Shown piece by piece: positions 34,410-44,929 of a stretch of 64,000 nt of DNA. The notes under the pieces are model-generated. The model searched no databases. It had not been told where the DNA came from and saw nothing but the letters and a program-made list of their open reading frames with translations. Position 1 is the first letter of the stretch. Every line of letters begins with the position of its first letter. The stretch is taken from contig JARVKI010000002.1 in the NCBI GenBank assembly GCA_036674765.1, positions 124,001 to 188,000 on the forward strand. The letters run 5' to 3'. The DNA is from Seiridium cupressi. Lineage: Eukaryota; Ascomycota; Sordariomycetes; Amphisphaeriales; Sporocadaceae. A program made the translations under genes and the position numbers.

Positions 34410-34850
34410 AATTCTGTGCACAGCCCATACGGCACATAAGTACACCAACTTGGCACATCTCTTTGACCACGCAACCTGGGAATTAGTGTCGTTGTGGAGC
34501 TCACCTGACTGTTGAGTAGGGAGACGCCATAGAAGTCCGACTTCAATGATACGAAACGGCTGTCAGGATCGGGACCGTAATTTTCAGCCTTATGATACAT
34601 TCCCTTTTGGGCCACGTGCCCCTGATAAGCATACATTTCAGCACGTGAACACAATTTCTCAAGCATATTCTAATATCAATGAGGATCGTTAGCCGCAGAG
34701 ATTGCTAACTGTATCACGACGTTGCTTTGACATACAATCTAAGTCCTCGAAGCAGCAAAGGTATTGATGGATTGCTTGATGATAGTAAATATCTTCATCA
34801 TAATTTTGAAAATGGCATGTCGCCGTCTCCTATGGTGACTTCCAGGCCAA
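34410..34850 (-). CDS. possible exons of an unrecognised gene
   Basis: A minus-strand segment at about 34669-34505 has the look of an internal exon. It is preceded by CTAAC and a TTGATATTAG acceptor, reads MLEKLCSRAEMYAYQGHVAQ and then YHKAENYGPDPDSRFVSLKS, and ends with NSQ before a GTGAGC donor. An upstream piece (about 34815-34740) can be read into it through a GTATGT donor, and a short 3' exon ending near 34411 is possible. The amino-acid pattern is protein-like but I recognise no family, and the full gene structure is not settled. It may be a remnant. Confidence 0.25.
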
Positions 34851-36349
34851 ATTGCAGCTAAGGCGAGACTGTGACGTCCAAATGAACATTCGGAACTTGA
34901 TAGCATGATGTTGACGATTTGGGACTTGTTTGTCGCATGCTAAGGAAACGTCACAAACCAAGGCGTAAGATATCGAAAGTCGTAGACTTTCACGCCCCAC
35001 ACGAATTCAACATATAACAAAGTTCCATTCAAAGGCAATGCGAAACTCTGCGATCTCGAAAACATAACACTCTCTCCTTTCACCCATCACGATGGTCTAA
35101 TCCTCATCCATATTCTCCTGCTCCGCGAGGCACTCAATCACAGCCTTCACGCCGAAAGGCTCAATTATTCGTTTATGGATAAAGGTCACTCACTCCGACC
35201 AATCTATAGATGATGTGGATCATTACGATCGACCCATTCATCGAGTCTTGGGCAATCCGTCCAAGTACATGCGCGCCCAAGATACTGAATACATGTATCG
35301 CAATGTCGGCTACCTCCCGTGTAGCGAATCGTGGTTTGGTGTATCTGACACCCGTGGGACCACTACGTAATAGCTATCCTAAGAGCCTCGTGCTAGGCTA
35401 GGAGTTGTGTTAGTTTGAAAAAACCTTATCCACAAGTTGTCTCTGGTGACGTCTGCGGGACCATTTTATTCCTGTGTACTCCAACGGGAAAGGGTAGTAC
35501 TTAGTTACGCATCGTAGTTTTGTGTCTGTGGCCGTATAAGCGTGTTGGGGCCCGAGACGGAGCAGTTTAGCGGCGTCCAATACTCAATTTTCTCGCATAA
35601 ATGTGTCATTGAAGTGCTAATATTACAGTACAATACAATCTCGAATCATGTCCTGCAACACGTTAGCGGATCTTATCTAGGAGTATCTTCATCACAGGCC
35701 TGGAGGAAGTCTTACAACTCCGTAGCATTAGGGTCCCAGCTTGGGCCCTTATGAACTGTTTTGACTAGTATTAGAACCCAAAGAGCGGATCGAAATGCTT
35801 GATTAGATGAAAAAGGCCGCGATGGTTGCCTCATTCTACATAAAACATCACATATAGTTTAGTGGTCTAATACTTGGAAACGGTAGAGCCACTTTGACTA
35901 AGGAACTCCTTATATATTCTCTAACTCGTGTCACGAATCACATTTTGTTCGAACAAAAGGGCTGGATATAAGGGTGACTTACTGCTCAAAAGAGCAGACG
36001 AATGAGGAGAAAGCTTCGGAATCGCTCCAGCCACTTTGTATAGGAGCTGGCTCCATGCCTCAACGCACAGACCACGGGCTTCACGAGAGACAAAACAGCG
36101 CCCTCGGAGCGTGGAGTCAATGAGTATAATATACATCGTAGCTATAGGCCAGACATTTCTCGAACACAAACTAGTATTGGCTGCTAGTATTAGCTTGTCA
36201 GCGCTGTCAAGCATGTAAGTGGGCCAAATCGCGCTCTAATTCGAATTCAGCGCGATTATGGAATAGCCACCAAATATTAAACCCTATTGTATATACTAAG
36301 GTGGACTCGTTTATGTAATATATACTTGCTTGACAACCCCGTCCTCAAC
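34851..36349. other. AT-rich region with isolated exon-like fragments
   Basis: Mostly non-coding. On the minus strand, 36214-35980 is an open segment beginning MLDSADKLILAANTSLCSRN and ending with SPHSSALLS at a perfect GTAAGT donor. A 23-codon segment ending at a TAG near 35101 reads FGVKAVIECLAEQENMDED. No frame connects them. They may be pieces of one decayed gene. Confidence 0.3.
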
Positions 36350-36420
36350 GCATTAATGGTTTAATGGTAAAATCCATCGTTGCCATCGATGGGCTCCGCG
36401 TTCGATTCGCGGTTAATGCA
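36350..36420 (+). tRNA. tRNA-Gly (GCC)
   Basis: A 71-nt intronless cloverleaf can be folded by eye. The acceptor stem is GCATTAA/TTAATGC (7 pairs), with D-arm A-box-like TGGTTTAATGG, anticodon stem CATCG/CGATG around loop TTGCCAT (anticodon GCC), T-stem CCGCG/CGCGG with loop TTCGATT, and discriminator A. A TTTTT polymerase III terminator follows at 36427-36431. The acceptor stem is unusually A/T-rich for a glycine tRNA, yet every pair is kept. Confidence 0.88.
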
Positions 36421-36426
36421 ATCATC

Positions 36427-36431
36427 TTTTT
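36427..36431 (+). terminator. RNA polymerase III terminator (T5)
   Basis: Run of five T, seven bases after the tRNA-Gly discriminator base. Confidence 0.7.
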
Positions 36432-36955
36432 ATATGTGGTGTGTATAGACATATTAATTGTTTATTAGATTTGTTTTCTTAGTTCTACCTTTACTCGGTT
36501 TACCGTGGTCTGACTGTAATGATGTTTTGATTATATATTGATATATCAAGGAATTCTTATCTTTTTAAAGGAAACTTGTAATAAAAAAGCACTGCATTGC
36601 CTAATGTTGCTTAATGAGCGGATTGCTGTGTTAATTTCAAGAATTTACAGGACTATAAATTGTGCATAGGGGAGCAACGTGTAGAATACTTGATTGAATT
36701 GCTTTCTTGTACATTGGGTATCAAGGTTTTGTCTCTATATATGTGATCTCGATGCGAACTTCTTGTGTCTCACTTAGTGTGTGCCGAGAGAATTCTACCG
36801 CTGACAAGATGCGCCGCAGCGAAAACCTCAGTAATGTCCCGTTTCCACCAAAAAGTGTCTGTCTATCTACATCCAGCGAGATGTAATATTGCCACTTTAT
36901 CCTACCAGTCTCTATCTGCAGACGCAATCTCAAAGATGTCATCTGTCTTCCCTCT
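36432..36955. other. AT-rich intergenic, 3' of NAF1
   Basis: About 520 AT-rich bases between the tRNA and the last stop of the NAF1 reading frame. No gene seen. Confidence 0.45.
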
Positions 36956-37339
36956 TTAGGGCCAAGCGTAATCATCCCCGTCACTGTTCTCTCTCTTGAT
37001 TCTCAGTCTCTTGGCGTTGCTTCTGTCTCCAGTGGTCGTGTTACTGATGCCAGAAGTCGTGCCCGCCATGTTGTTCGTGCCAGAGGTCATATTCGCCATG
37101 TTGCTCGCACCAGAATTCATGGTCGTCAAATCGCTCGTGCCAGAAGGCTGGCTCGCCATGTTGCTCATAAGCATGAGGGCCATGTAGGGATTCAAGGGAG
37201 GCATGGTAGGCATGGCAGGCAGGGCAGGTAGGGCAGGTAGGGGAGACCGGGGGAACGTGGGATTCATGACGGCGTTGAACCCCATGTTCAAGCCGTTCAT
37301 CCCAGTGGAATTGTAGCCATTGTCCGTGCGGTTCGGTTG
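36956..37339 (-). other. in-frame open extension downstream of the NAF1 stop
   Basis: After TAG at 37342-37340 the same frame runs on for 127 codons to a stop at 36956. The composition is like the NAF1 tail: PALPALPAMP repeats, then about 11-residue units with NMA, TSG and NN (DNA period near 33 bases, 37041-37165), and a basic/acidic end (KRLRIKRENSDGDDYAWP). The context TAG-CAA-CCG is close to the CAR-YYA readthrough context. Explanations are readthrough, a recent nonsense change, an unseen intron, or a sequencing error. The absence of any other stop and the protein-like repeats argue that this is or was translated. Confidence 0.55.
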
Positions 37340-39151
37340 CTAACCAGAACCGCCTTGATGCTGCGGCCACTGTCCGGGTTGTTGGCCACCATGGTTTTGA
37401 CCTTGATTCTGTCCTTGATACTGGCTTTGCAGATTGGCGAGCATGGCTGGATTGAAGAAATTGGTAGGCTGTGCAGGTTGGCCTTGCTGTTGGAACTGCG
37501 GAGGCGGCGGGGGTACGTAGTTCGCGGGCAGATTCTGCGGCGGTTGGGGCCAAGACGGGAACGGGAAAGTCGGAGCAGGCGCCTGAGCACCGCTCGCCCC
37601 AAAGAATTGAGGAGGAACGGGATAGCCTTGGGCGGCACCGAATTGCGGCGGGGGCGGGTATGGGAACGATTGCTGGGGCTGCTGGGCCGGTTGGGAATAT
37701 CCTTGTGTTCTCGGAGGCTGAGAATAGCCAGAACCTCCTCGTTGATTTCCTCGATTTCCTCGGTTTCCACGACCGCCTCGATCATTTGCGCGAGCGCGGC
37801 CTCTGCCTCGGTGATCACTCCGACCGCCGCGATACGAGCCGCCGTCATGGCTCTCCGGTGCACCGTGGGTAAAGGCCGGGGCGCCTTGGCCAAAATTGGA
37901 AGGTCTAGACAGAGGTCGGTAGGGGCCGTCATCTTCGTCGTCGTAGCTGAGACTGGCGGGAACAAGATGGACTCCCTGCTGGCCATTGCGGCCTCCGCGA
38001 CTCGCGTCACCGCCACCTTTGGCCATTTGTCGAGCCTTCCGCTTTTCCTTCAGCTCTCTCTTGTATGCCATTTCCTTCTCGTCGTCAGAGAATTCCATCT
38101 CGTCATCATTGACTTCCTCGTCGTTGAGATTGCTCGCGTCGGTACCCTTGAGCCCCTTGAGCGGTTCTGTGAACACGAATGTCGCATGCTCGTTAGCATA
38201 ATAGATCTTGGTGCCCACTTCGATACCTAGAGTCTTGATCTCCTCCTCGTTGGTGAAACGTGCCATGTATCGTGGCTCTCGCACGCTGCCGATCAAATCT
38301 GCCAAGGCTGCAATGATGGTCCGATCCTCAGTGCAAAGAACTGAGCCGGCATCAAGGACTTGATACTCGCCGGACGTATAGGCCTTGATGAGAATTGCGT
38401 TCTCGACAACATGCTCGACTTCTCCCAGTTGGTGAAGCTGCATCTCGGGTGTGATGGTGACATCCGGCTTGGGGACTACTTCCTCGGGGACCTCATTCTT
38501 AGTACGAAGTTGGCCACCAGAGGCTGAGCCTTTTACCTTGCCCTCACCCTCGTCATCTGACGCCGCCTCCATAAGGATCCGCGCCATCTCATCGGGGTTC
38601 ATAAGCCCTTTGCCATCGTCGGAATCATCGTTGTCATCTGAGTCATCTGAGCTACTTGAATCTGAAGAAGACTCGTAAGGCGATGAGTCGGCCTCCCATT
38701 CAGGGTTATCTTGACCTCCACCTTGCTCAGCGTCTTGCATTTCTGTGTTCTGGTCTCCATTTGCGGCTGTTCGATCAGTGCCCGAAGCAGTCTGATCAGG
38801 CAAAGGATCAAGACCACCAAGAAGAGCCTCTAAACCCTGGGTGAGGGAAGGCGGGCTGGGAGGGTTGTCAATGTTGCCAGCTGATGTGCCTGCATCCTTT
38901 GTGTTGTCCTGGTCAACATCCATGGCAGCTATATCGATAGCCTGAGTGTTGGCTTTCTGGGTGTCCTCTGTAGTGGTAGTTCCTTGAGCTGTAGACTTGA
39001 CCGATCCATCGTTGAGATCATTTGAGGGTGCAGCAGATGCATCTTCAGTGGGCGCTGGAGCTGAGACTGTGCTGGTTGGAGTAGCCTGAGGATTCTGGGA
39101 TTGAGCCAGGGTCGTGAGACCCGGGATATAGAATCCGGGCTTTGGATCCAT
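37340..39151 (-). CDS. NAF1: H/ACA snoRNP assembly factor NAF1
   Basis: Intronless minus-strand frame of 603 residues. NAF1 binds the Cbf5 pseudouridine synthase during nuclear assembly of H/ACA ribonucleoproteins and is later replaced by Gar1. Visible are an acidic, Ser-rich N-terminal half (SSDSSSSDDSDDNDDSDD), then the Gar1/Naf1 RNA-binding core from QLHQLGEVEHVVENAILI through SVLCTEDRTI, ADLIGSVREP and GTKIYYANEHATFVFTEPL, a Lys/Arg-rich helix, an RG-rich segment (GGRGNRGNRGNQRGG) and a Pro/Gln-rich tail. The frame ends at TAG 37342-37340 but stays open beyond it (see the next entry). Divergently transcribed from ALG9, 800 bases apart. Confidence 0.93.
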   Translation of the reverse strand: MDPKPGFYIPGLTTLAQSQNPQATPTSTVSAPAPTEDASAAPSNDLNDGSVKSTAQGTTTTEDTQKANTQAIDIAAMDVDQDNTKDAGTSAGNIDNPPSPPSLTQGLEALLGGLDPLPDQTASGTDRTAANGDQNTEMQDAEQGGGQDNPEWEADSSPYESSSDSSSSDDSDDNDDSDDGKGLMNPDEMARILMEAASDDEGEGKVKGSASGGQLRTKNEVPEEVVPKPDVTITPEMQLHQLGEVEHVVENAILIKAYTSGEYQVLDAGSVLCTEDRTIIAALADLIGSVREPRYMARFTNEEEIKTLGIEVGTKIYYANEHATFVFTEPLKGLKGTDASNLNDEEVNDDEMEFSDDEKEMAYKRELKEKRKARQMAKGGGDASRGGRNGQQGVHLVPASLSYDDEDDGPYRPLSRPSNFGQGAPAFTHGAPESHDGGSYRGGRSDHRGRGRARANDRGGRGNRGNRGNQRGGSGYSQPPRTQGYSQPAQQPQQSFPYPPPPQFGAAQGYPVPPQFFGASGAQAPAPTFPFPSWPQPPQNLPANYVPPPPPQFQQQGQPAQPTNFFNPAMLANLQSQYQGQNQGQNHGGQQPGQWPQHQGGSG

Positions 39152-39951
39152 CGCTCAAGCTAGAAGAAAGGTGCTGGAGGCAGAGAAATGAAACAGGAAG
39201 AGTAGACAGTGTCAGAAAGAAGAAAAATATGGTATAAAAGCCGTGAATTTCTGCGCTATCCGGTGGACTGGCTTTAGCGTTGCTGCTTTTGTGCGACGCG
39301 ATACAGACACCTGGAGAGCTGTTTCTGAAGAGCTCTCGTGCTGTGCCACAGTATCTGCCGTGATGAAGCGTGGGTACTGGATCCTCACAGAAAAGTTCTC
39401 CAAGGATTTTCAATGCCGCTTTTATTCAAGCAGATGTTCAGGTTTTCTGAGCCGATTGTCTGCAAGCTCAAGAAAAAATAAAGTGGATCTGAGATGGCTG
39501 CAGGGACGGGAGCTAGTACTAGCGCCTCGGTAAGGTGATGTTTCTCCATGGGCGGTGTTGATGGATTCTGGTTTCTCTGGTACCTAGATGTACAAGCGTA
39601 CGTAGCGCAGTTGAGTCAACTTGACTAACATGGCTAATACAAGCCCGTAGATTCAGGTTGTTGGATGGAATAGAACTAACAAAACCAAGCAGAGACCACG
39701 AAATTGAATATCTGGTCATACTACTGGTCATACACGCCCTGACCCCGTGAAATGGCATGCATATACCGGGGGTGTCCGACCCCGCCGCGCCTAGAGCTGT
39801 TACCATACGTCAGGGACGGGCGGAGCTTGTGCACCCTGGAAATCGGCGTGTGAAGCTCGTTGAGCTGCAACCTTAGAACTGTCAACATTTTTGATGATCA
39901 AAGCTGCGCCGACTGCTCTCTGCGGTCGAATTGCGCACCACCTACCTCAAA
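39152..39951. other. bidirectional promoter region NAF1/ALG9
   Basis: About 800 bases between the divergent starts of NAF1 (39151) and ALG9 (39952), with no coding frame of note. It should hold both promoters. Confidence 0.5.
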
Positions 39952-41871
39952 ATGCCGCCCGACACTCAAGCCAGACAGGAGTTTGTTCATCCAGCTGCTG
40001 GTCATGCTAAGAAGAAGAAGTAAACCGCATCCCAATTCTCTGCTACTGGTGCGCAATACGCTAACTGATCCCAACTCCAGAGCGCCGTCCGTCTATGCGA
40101 TCGAGCCCATCAAGGCATTCTATTTTTTTCTGGCCGCAAATATGATAGCGGCTCTATTTTCTCCGATACAAGACTGCGATGAGACGTTCAACTACTGGGA
40201 ACCGACACACTACCTGTCTCACGGTTACGGCCTCCAGACGTGGGAATACTCGCCCGATTATGCGATCCGAAGTTGGTTCTACATTGGCCTGCACGCTATC
40301 GTTGGGAATTTCAGAAGACTCTTGCCGCACTCGACCAAGATCGGCGAGTTCTACTTCGTCCGATATGTGCTGGCTTTCGTTTGTGCCCTGTGCCAAGTCC
40401 TCTTTTTCCGTGTCATCAGCTTCACGCTGAACTCTAGGATTGGCATTTTCTTTATGCTTGCCACCGTCATCACGCCTGGCAATTTTCATTCAGCCACCGC
40501 CTTCCTCCCCTCCAGTTTTGCCATGTACATGTCGTTGCTCGGTGCAGCTGCATTCATGAACTGGCATGGCGGTCTCAAGACATCGTGGGGCATTTGGTGG
40601 TTCGCCGTCGGAGGCATCTTGGGGTGGCCCTTTGCCGTGGCTCTCAGTGCTCCGTTTCTACTGGAAGAGGCCATGTTTGCTGTTGTCAGCAGCAAAGAGG
40701 GATTCTATGAGGCATTTTTGCGAGTCACTCGTGGCGTGATAGCTGCGTTTCTCCTAGTGGTATGTCTTGGTCTCAAAAGCTTATAGTTGGGGGTTTGTGC
40801 TAACAGACAAAGATCGGCGACACACTGATCAACACTTTCTTCTACAAGAAGTGGGAAATGGTAGCCTGGAATATTGTCAAGTACAACATATTCTCTTCCA
40901 CTGGCGGCCCAGATTTGTATGGCACCGAGCCTTGGACCTTCTACTTTCGCAATCTCGCCATCAACTTCAATGTGTGGTTTGTCTTGGCCTTGCTTTCCAT
41001 GCCCCTCTTCTTCGTCCAGAAGGCATTTTCCACGCGGCAGCATGGCTTCCAGACAGGCTTGCGTACCATCGTATTCCTCTCGCCCTTCTATCTTTGGTTG
41101 GGCATTTTTACTCTGCAGCCTCACAAGGAGGAGCGCTTCATGTATCCCGCATATCCATTCCTCTGCTTCAATGCTGCTCTGGCGCTCCACATCCTCCTGA
41201 ACGCGTTTGGCAACACAGATCCCAATACCTTGGTTGGAAAGATTCCAGCGCGTCTGAAGCTATTCGCTGTTACTTCAGTCATATTCCTGTCGTTAGACGT
41301 TGGCATCGCCCGAATTGTTGGACTGTATACCAGTTACTCGGCGCCGCTACAGTTGTACACCCCGCTTGGAGCCGGTGTTGCTGGAGAGCAAGGGCTGGGC
41401 GGCCGTGGCGACAATGTGTGCTTCGGCAAGGAATGGTACCGGTTTCCAAACTCATACTTCCTTCCCCGAGACATGCATGCAAAATTCATCCGGTCGGAAT
41501 TTCGCGGCCTTCTACCAGGTGAGTTCTCTGAGGCCCGCACTGGATTCGGCCTCTGGAGTGGCACTTGGCTCCCCACCAGTGGGATGAATGGTCTCAATGA
41601 GGAGGATTTGGGCAAGTACACTGATATTCGACAATGTTCTTTCCTCGTGGACACACATTATCCACTGAACAAGGACCCGTTGCCCCCGAACGAGCCAGAT
41701 TACATTGTCGACACGGAGAATTGGGAGATAGTCCAGTGTGTCCCCTTCCTGGATGCCGCGAATACCCATTTGTTGGCCAGGGTTCTATGGGTGCCGGACT
41801 CCAAGCTCATACCACAAAGACTCCGGCGGCAGTGGGGAGAACACTGTCTCCTTCAAAGGAAGAAGAATTGA
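39952..41871 (+). CDS. ALG9: ALG9-type alpha-1,2-mannosyltransferase (GT22)
   Basis: Three exons (39952-40019, 40081-40759, 40807-41871) give 603 residues. The start is the ATG at 39952 (MPPDTQARQEF), whose exon joins in phase through a 61-nt intron with a CTAAC branch; the longer frame from 39860 is unspliced readthrough. ALG9 adds two mannoses to the lipid-linked N-glycan precursor in the ER lumen, using dolichol-phosphate-mannose. The GT22 signature IQDCDETFNYWEPTHYL is in the first lumenal loop, and HKEERFMYPAYP lies in the second half. About ten hydrophobic helices follow the pattern of the family, and the C-terminal third is lumenal, ending in basic residues. Length is near the family norm. 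Confidence 0.95.
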
Positions 41872-42466
41872 TACGTAAGAATCGCCCACGCGGTGGCTGG
41901 AAATACGAATGAGATATAGCATGTAGTAATAGACAAGAGGTTGATGAATTCGCTGTCGATTGCAGCCAACAAATACCGATCCGTCGCGTTAGATCTCGAA
42001 GCAGCATGGATTCAGCGCCCGTGCGTCACCATGATGCGCACGTTGGAACTTTGCACAGACGAAAACCTTCCCATCACTCATAAGGCATATCGTGGTCTAT
42101 CGGGCGTCGTGCCGTAATGTCAGGTGCCAGCAGTGTGTACTTGTAGTATAAGCTACAAGGCTTCTTTACCTCAGAGAAGACCATAATAGTAAGTCCCACT
42201 ATGCATTAATCTGTTTGCCATATTAACTCAGAATGTGGGATAGCGTGAAGGTCTAACGAGAATCCTACGACGACGTGGTTCCTATATGCAGAGGGAGCGC
42301 AGATTCAGCTTTAAATGACCCCTGCTCATAGCTTTCAGCTGGAGCGGCCGTTAGCGAGCGGCCTCGATACCCTGTCCATATATGGTGTGGTGCACCCTAC
42401 CCGGCCGCCTTCAGCCTTTCCTTCAATTGCATTGCTATTACTCGAACTATTTTACACAAAGTCTGG
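41872..42466. other. intergenic, promoter of the HET-domain gene
   Basis: About 590 bases without a coding frame. It marks the switch from the conserved ALG9 to the accessory HET/STAND block. Confidence 0.45.
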
Positions 42467-44364
42467 ATGGCCTCCATTTTAGGCGATCAGATTCGGATTC
42501 TGGATATTCTACCAGGAGATGAGGGCGAGGCAATTAAATGCGAGCTCCGTGTCGATTCGCTTTCTTACAGTCCTGTATACGATGCACTCTCATATACTTG
42601 GGGCGACGATGCAGATCTCCTTTTTGTTGAGGTTTCCGGTCGGACGGTCGGAGTGACGAGGAATCTTTATGCTGCGCTGTCCCGCCTGCGACTCCCCCGC
42701 AAGACTAGACCGGTTTGGGTCGATCAACTCTGCATAAATCAGGACGACTACGAGGAGAAATCGACACAAGTACGCCTTATGCGTACCATCTATACACAGT
42801 GCACCACCGGACTTCTGTGGTTGGGCGATATTCGGCATGATATTCTGATGAGAGACGCTGTAATGGTGATCGAATACTTGGACTACATTGATGGTGTCTT
42901 AAACCCGTGGGACCCGCATAAGCGATCGAAGCCAGGCTTCACGAGGTCCGAGCCGGATTTCCAGCGCTTCTTACGGGCTTTGAGGTCAATGGGGAGGTTC
43001 GAGTGTTCTTGGTGGACTCGCATATGGACCGTCCAAGAAGCAATTCTCCCAGCAACAGCCATGGTTCTTTGGGGCCCATTTTCAATAGGACTCGGGCTAT
43101 TTCTTCAAGCTGCTCGCGATTTCACATTCTCGTCTTTTCGAAGCCTGGACGTGGTTTCTTCAAGGGGCCAGAATGATCAATGGGCCAGTAAGCATTCCGT
43201 AGTCATTTCATGCCCTGTATAGCCTGTTTCGGGAGTTCACCGGTTCCTGATTCAACATTTTTGCTCTTGAAACATGGTTTCCAGCTCCTGATAACTCGCC
43301 AAGCATGTTCGAAGAAGCAATCGCTAACTCCAGGCGTTGTAGTGTTCGACATCTTCAGGTACTGCATTCCGCTCGTAAACGTCAGGGCACAGGAGTGGGA
43401 TCCGATATCCATCATGACCTGCTGGCGCAGTCGCCATGCCACTGATCCCCGCGATAAAGTATACGCCTTAACCGGCCTCCCACGAGCCGACGCTCTGCCA
43501 AATAGTCAGAAGTGCGACTATGGGCTTACGGATGCTCAAGTCTACGAAACGGTAACCTGGGATCTCATTCAGTTCTATGGAGATCTACTACCGCTCTCGA
43601 TGAGCCCCCGGATAGCAAGTCGATATGCTACGCCTGGAACTCCCGGTTGGGCTATGGATCTTGGTCCTTCTCGCGGATATAACAGCCCTTGGACCAATGA
43701 TAACAATATTTACAACAACTCCAGCGCCAACAAAGGCATGGCGCCGAGTCCTATAACTCAACAGGCTACAGGGACGCTGGATCTAGTCGGAGCATTTGCG
43801 GACGCAGTAGCGGTTGTGGAAGATGGATTCGATACAATCAAGGATGCTGAAGGGTTTGTAATAAGAATGCTGCGATGGTGCACGCTTAGTACACCACAAG
43901 AGAGGGAAGCCGGGTTGGGAAATCGTTCAGAATCAGCTTCGGAGAAACTGCGGCGGCGGAGACGTTTCGCGATTCTCATGCTTAATAATACCCTGAGAGA
44001 CAAGGGCTGGAACGTTATCTCACCGGCTGATGATCAGGACATCCATGCCATCTTCGACAACCTGGACACTGGAAGGCCAAGCATGACCATTGACTCCATT
44101 ATCGCAGCGACGCGATGGCGGCGGTTCTTCATCACGGAAACGGGACTGATGGGCTTTGGACATTCGGAACTTCAACCTGGAGATGAGGTCTGGGTATTCA
44201 GTATGGGAAGGGTACCGTTTACTTTAAGGAAACGAACACAGACTTATGGGTCTGTGCTGGAGTACGACTTTTACGGACCGTGCTATGTGGAAGGGCTGAT
44301 GCAAGGAGAGATTTTCGAGGAAGGCAAATCACAACACCAAGAGACAACTGTACGAATTCACTGA
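42467..44364 (+). CDS. HET-domain protein (heterokaryon incompatibility)
   Basis: The first exon (42467-43187) encodes a complete HET domain: YDALSYTWGD, then RPVWVDQLCINQDDYEEKSTQV, and WWTRIWTVQEA. HET domains are TIR-related modules that trigger cell death in fungal non-self recognition. The rest (to 44364) has ATDPRDKVYALTGLP, normal downstream of HET domains, and a C-terminal part ending with a DEVWVFSMGRVPF segment. The junction is unclear. A GTAAGC donor at 43188 can join in phase either at 43223 (35-nt intron, very short) or at 43304 (116-nt intron, AAG acceptor; about 593 residues). A third frame between them is also protein-like (FREFTGS, ETWFPAPDNSPSMFEEA), so a frameshift is possible. 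Confidence 0.82.
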
Positions 44365-44394
44365 GTAGATCAGACTAGTTAATTTTAGAGGACT

Positions 44395-44610
44395 ATGGTG
44401 CGCTATTCTTTAGAGCTAGCTGAGGTAGGCTCGAGCATGGAATTGATGCCAGGTAGCAGCTGGACAAATATTATCCTGGATGCAGACGCCGAAGGGCTCC
44501 ATATCCTTGACGGGATTCAGTTGAAACTCAACAGTAATAGATATCATGATTTTTCGTTTCGTCTGTGCTGCTGGGACTGGGTCGGACAGATAACAGGAGA
44601 TCACGGCTGA
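44395..44610 (+). other. short frame between HET and STAND genes
   Basis: A 71-codon frame with no recognised motif (LDADAEGLHILDGIQLKL) lies in the 565-base gap between the HET gene and the HeLo-NACHT gene. It may be 3' untranslated sequence; coding status is doubtful. Confidence 0.15.
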
Positions 44611-44929
44611 AGCTCATTATAAGAGATCGGCATCGTTCGAACGGTATGCGTGATGCGTATGTTGAGGGAGATGAATGATGTATCAGAAAAATTCCTAGGC
44701 AGCCCATCGAGGCTGCAGCTTTGAGCCAAATGCCTAATGCACGGACCAATTGGCTCGCATGCAGGTCACAGCACAGCCTCACAGTGGCATAATTGCGCGA
44801 CCCAAGTTTTATCAACGTCCAAGCTACATTCGGTGTTCAAGGCTGTCCAATTTTTCATAACATGCCTCGATAGACGACCGGGTCGTTCTTCTCGGAAAGA
44901 AACAAATCAGCTTCATTACCATCGCCCCA

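Noticed and set aside
37337..38230. 297-codon plus-strand frame
   Set aside because: Antisense shadow of NAF1; Arg-rich composition follows from the opposite Pro/Gly/Ser codons.
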